This document shows, piece by piece, positions 62,789-64,000 of a stretch of 64,000 nt of DNA. The position numbers were made by a program, and so were the translations under genes. Origin of the DNA: an uncultured Bacteroidota bacterium. Its GTDB lineage: Bacteria; Bacteroidota; Bacteroidia; B-17B0; Aurantibacillaceae. Location of the stretch: contig CAITNS010000081.1 in assembly GCA_903893815.1 (NCBI GenBank), positions 1-64,000 on the forward strand, written 5' to 3'. The notes under the pieces are model-generated. The model saw only the letters and a program-made list of their open reading frames with translations. It did not search any database and had not been told where the DNA came from. Position 1 is the stretch's first letter. Each line of letters opens with the position of its first letter.

Positions 62789-64000
62789 ATGCAAAATGTC
62801 ATAACTCTTTTACCCGAAAGTGTAGCTAATCAAATAGCTGCCGGAGAGGTGGTTCAACGCCCCGCTTCCATTGTAAAAGAACTCCTAGAAAACGCTATTG
62901 ATGCTAAAGCTACTTTCATTAAATTGATTGTTAAAGATGCTGGTAAAACGCTAGTTCAAGTGATAGATAATGGTTTGGGCATGAATCCTGTGGATGCTCG
63001 AATGGCTTTTGAACGCCACGCTACCTCTAAAATTAAGAAAGCTGAAGATTTATTTCATTTACATACCAAAGGTTTTAGAGGCGAAGCTTTAGCTAGTATA
63101 GCGGCGGTGGCTCAAGTGGAGTTAAAAACAAAACGCGAAGAAGATATTGTAGGCCAATTAATTAAAATTGAAGGCAATAAGTTTATTAAACAAGAAGAAT
63201 GTCAGGCACCAACTGGCTCATCTTTTAGTGTAAAAAATCTATTTTTTAATATTCCAGCTCGTCGTAATTTTTTAAAAGACGATAATGTTGAGCTAAAACA
63301 TATTATTGATGAATTTGAGCGTGTGTGTTTACCTCATGCAAATATTCATTTTCAATTATACAGCAACGGAAACGAAATTTATAATTTACCGCCATCCACA
63401 TTAATTGAGAGAATCTCTGGCTTGTTTAGTAAATCGTTGCAAGGTAAATTGGTTCAAATAAACGAAGTAACGGATGTTGTAAAAATATCAGGTTATGTTG
63501 GAAAACCCGAGAGTGCAAAAAAACGCCGTGGCGACCAATACTTTTTTGTAAATGATCGCTTTGTAAAAAGTCCGTATTTACACCATTCTATTGCTGAGGC
63601 TTATCGTGAATTAATTTCGCACGACACGCATCCTGCTTATTATTTATTTTTAGAGGTAAATCCCGAAACGATTGATATCAATATTCATCCAACAAAAACA
63701 GAAATTAAGTTTCAGGATGAAAAAATAATTTATGCCTTATTACATAGTGCTGTTAAAAGAGCATTAGGGAAGGCGAACCTTGCTCCTAGTCTTGATTTTA
63801 GTAGTGAGATGAGTTTTGAGATTGATTATACAAAGGCAGTTTCTCAACCAACAGTTACTGTGAATCCTGATTACAATCCTTTTTCTACAAGCTCTTCTAA
63901 ATTCTCTTCTGGTGGTGGTTACAAACAACCTCCTGAAAGCGATTTGCAAAAACACAATAAACAAAACTGGGAAAGTTTATATCAAAACTATGCCGATGCA
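62789..64000 (+). CDS. mutL: DNA mismatch repair protein MutL (5' part, cut by the window end)
   Basis: 404 codons are visible and the frame stays open to the window end. Residues 1-330 are the GHKL ATPase and transducer: LPESVANQIAAGEVVQRPAS (about 8-27), ELLENAIDAKATFIKLIVKD (about 31-50, catalytic Glu and Asn), VIDNGLGMNPVDARMAFERH (about 62-81), HATSKIKKAEDLF and HTKGFRGEALASIAAVAQVE (about 92-111). The second half has RRGDQYFFVNDRFVKSPYLH (about 248-267) and NPETIDINIHPTKTEIKFQD (about 291-310). The end holds the variable, Ser/Gln-rich linker. It pairs with MutS, which is not in the window. Divergent from the histone-like gene. Confidence 0.97.
   Translation, partial: MQNVITLLPESVANQIAAGEVVQRPASIVKELLENAIDAKATFIKLIVKDAGKTLVQVIDNGLGMNPVDARMAFERHATSKIKKAEDLFHLHTKGFRGEALASIAAVAQVELKTKREEDIVGQLIKIEGNKFIKQEECQAPTGSSFSVKNLFFNIPARRNFLKDDNVELKHIIDEFERVCLPHANIHFQLYSNGNEIYNLPPSTLIERISGLFSKSLQGKLVQINEVTDVVKISGYVGKPESAKKRRGDQYFFVNDRFVKSPYLHHSIAEAYRELISHDTHPAYYLFLEVNPETIDINIHPTKTEIKFQDEKIIYALLHSAVKRALGKANLAPSLDFSSEMSFEIDYTKAVSQPTVTVNPDYNPFSTSSSKFSSGGGYKQPPESDLQKHNKQNWESLYQNYADA

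Noticed and set aside
1-64000. tRNA, rRNA or known riboswitch
   Set aside because: No cloverleaf, rRNA or recognised riboswitch consensus was found by eye; gaps between genes are mostly under 200 bases and explained by repeats, promoters and terminators. A covariance-model scan would be needed to exclude small RNAs.

Overview
The window is AT-rich chromosomal DNA from a member of the Bacteroidota. Three things point there: a full-length SprA (type IX secretion translocon) directly behind ruvA; several proteins with C-terminal type IX sorting domains (types A and B); and promoters of the Bacteroidota form TTG-N18-20-TAnnTTTG in front of plsY, rpsT, a desaturase gene, the exopolysaccharide operon and mutL. 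Housekeeping genes dominate. Order or genus cannot be fixed from the sequence alone. No rRNA, tRNA, CRISPR array, integrase, transposase or phage gene was recognised.

Layout. 145-8770 (minus): a SpoU-type RNA methyltransferase, sprA and ruvA. 8826-9357: three tandem copies of a palindromic intergenic repeat. 9477-10109: plsY with a strong terminator. 10170-17040 is the most accessory-like stretch: a small secreted protein bracketed by GTTAGGC/GCCTAAC, decayed gene fragments (a quinone-reductase-like flavoprotein with two stops, the tail of an AsmA-like protein, a short secreted remnant), a secreted PhoD-type phosphatase, an unknown membrane protein and a small beta-barrel protein. 17214-30761: a DUF1826-like protein, a VIT-type metal transporter, a UMF1-type transporter, an OmpA-family lattice/anchor protein, rpsT, a very highly expressed-looking TPR lipoprotein, DUF1015, GNAT, YggS, small membrane proteins, an M61 peptidase, a TPR protein and a SUI1 factor. 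30839-34825: a membrane-anchored protein and both methylmalonyl-CoA mutase subunits. 34839-36121: an AAA+ ATPase of the DUF4143 family enclosed exactly by two related 43-bp palindromes. 36190-46361: DUF486 and GT87 membrane proteins, holA, two type IX cargo proteins, a VWA protein, a thiolase and a cysteine desulfurase. 46503-50251: desaturase, Mpl-type ligase, glycosyltransferase. 50301-56183: an exopolysaccharide operon (Wza-like, Wzc-like kinase, RfbC, WecA-like, lytic transglycosylase). 56256-64000: uvrA, a LOG-family protein, a short-chain dehydrogenase, an ECF sigma factor, a histone-H1-like/START-like fusion and the 5' part of mutL, which runs off the window.

How it fits together. SprA provides the outer-membrane channel for the PhoD-like phosphatase, the two extracellular cargo proteins and probably others. 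The envelope genes (OmpA protein, Mpl, transglycosylase, Wza/Wzc/WecA, plsY, desaturase) form the second theme, and DNA repair (ruvA, uvrA, mutL, holA) the third.

The most unusual material is repeat biology: short palindromes inserted in frame inside genes (a methylmalonyl-CoA mutase, a type IX cargo protein and, twice, the lysine-rich histone-like protein), inverted ~95-100-bp repeats on both sides of one cargo gene, locus-specific palindromes between genes, and the palindrome-bracketed DUF4143 ATPase. The last is the best candidate for an undescribed mobile or self-regulated unit.
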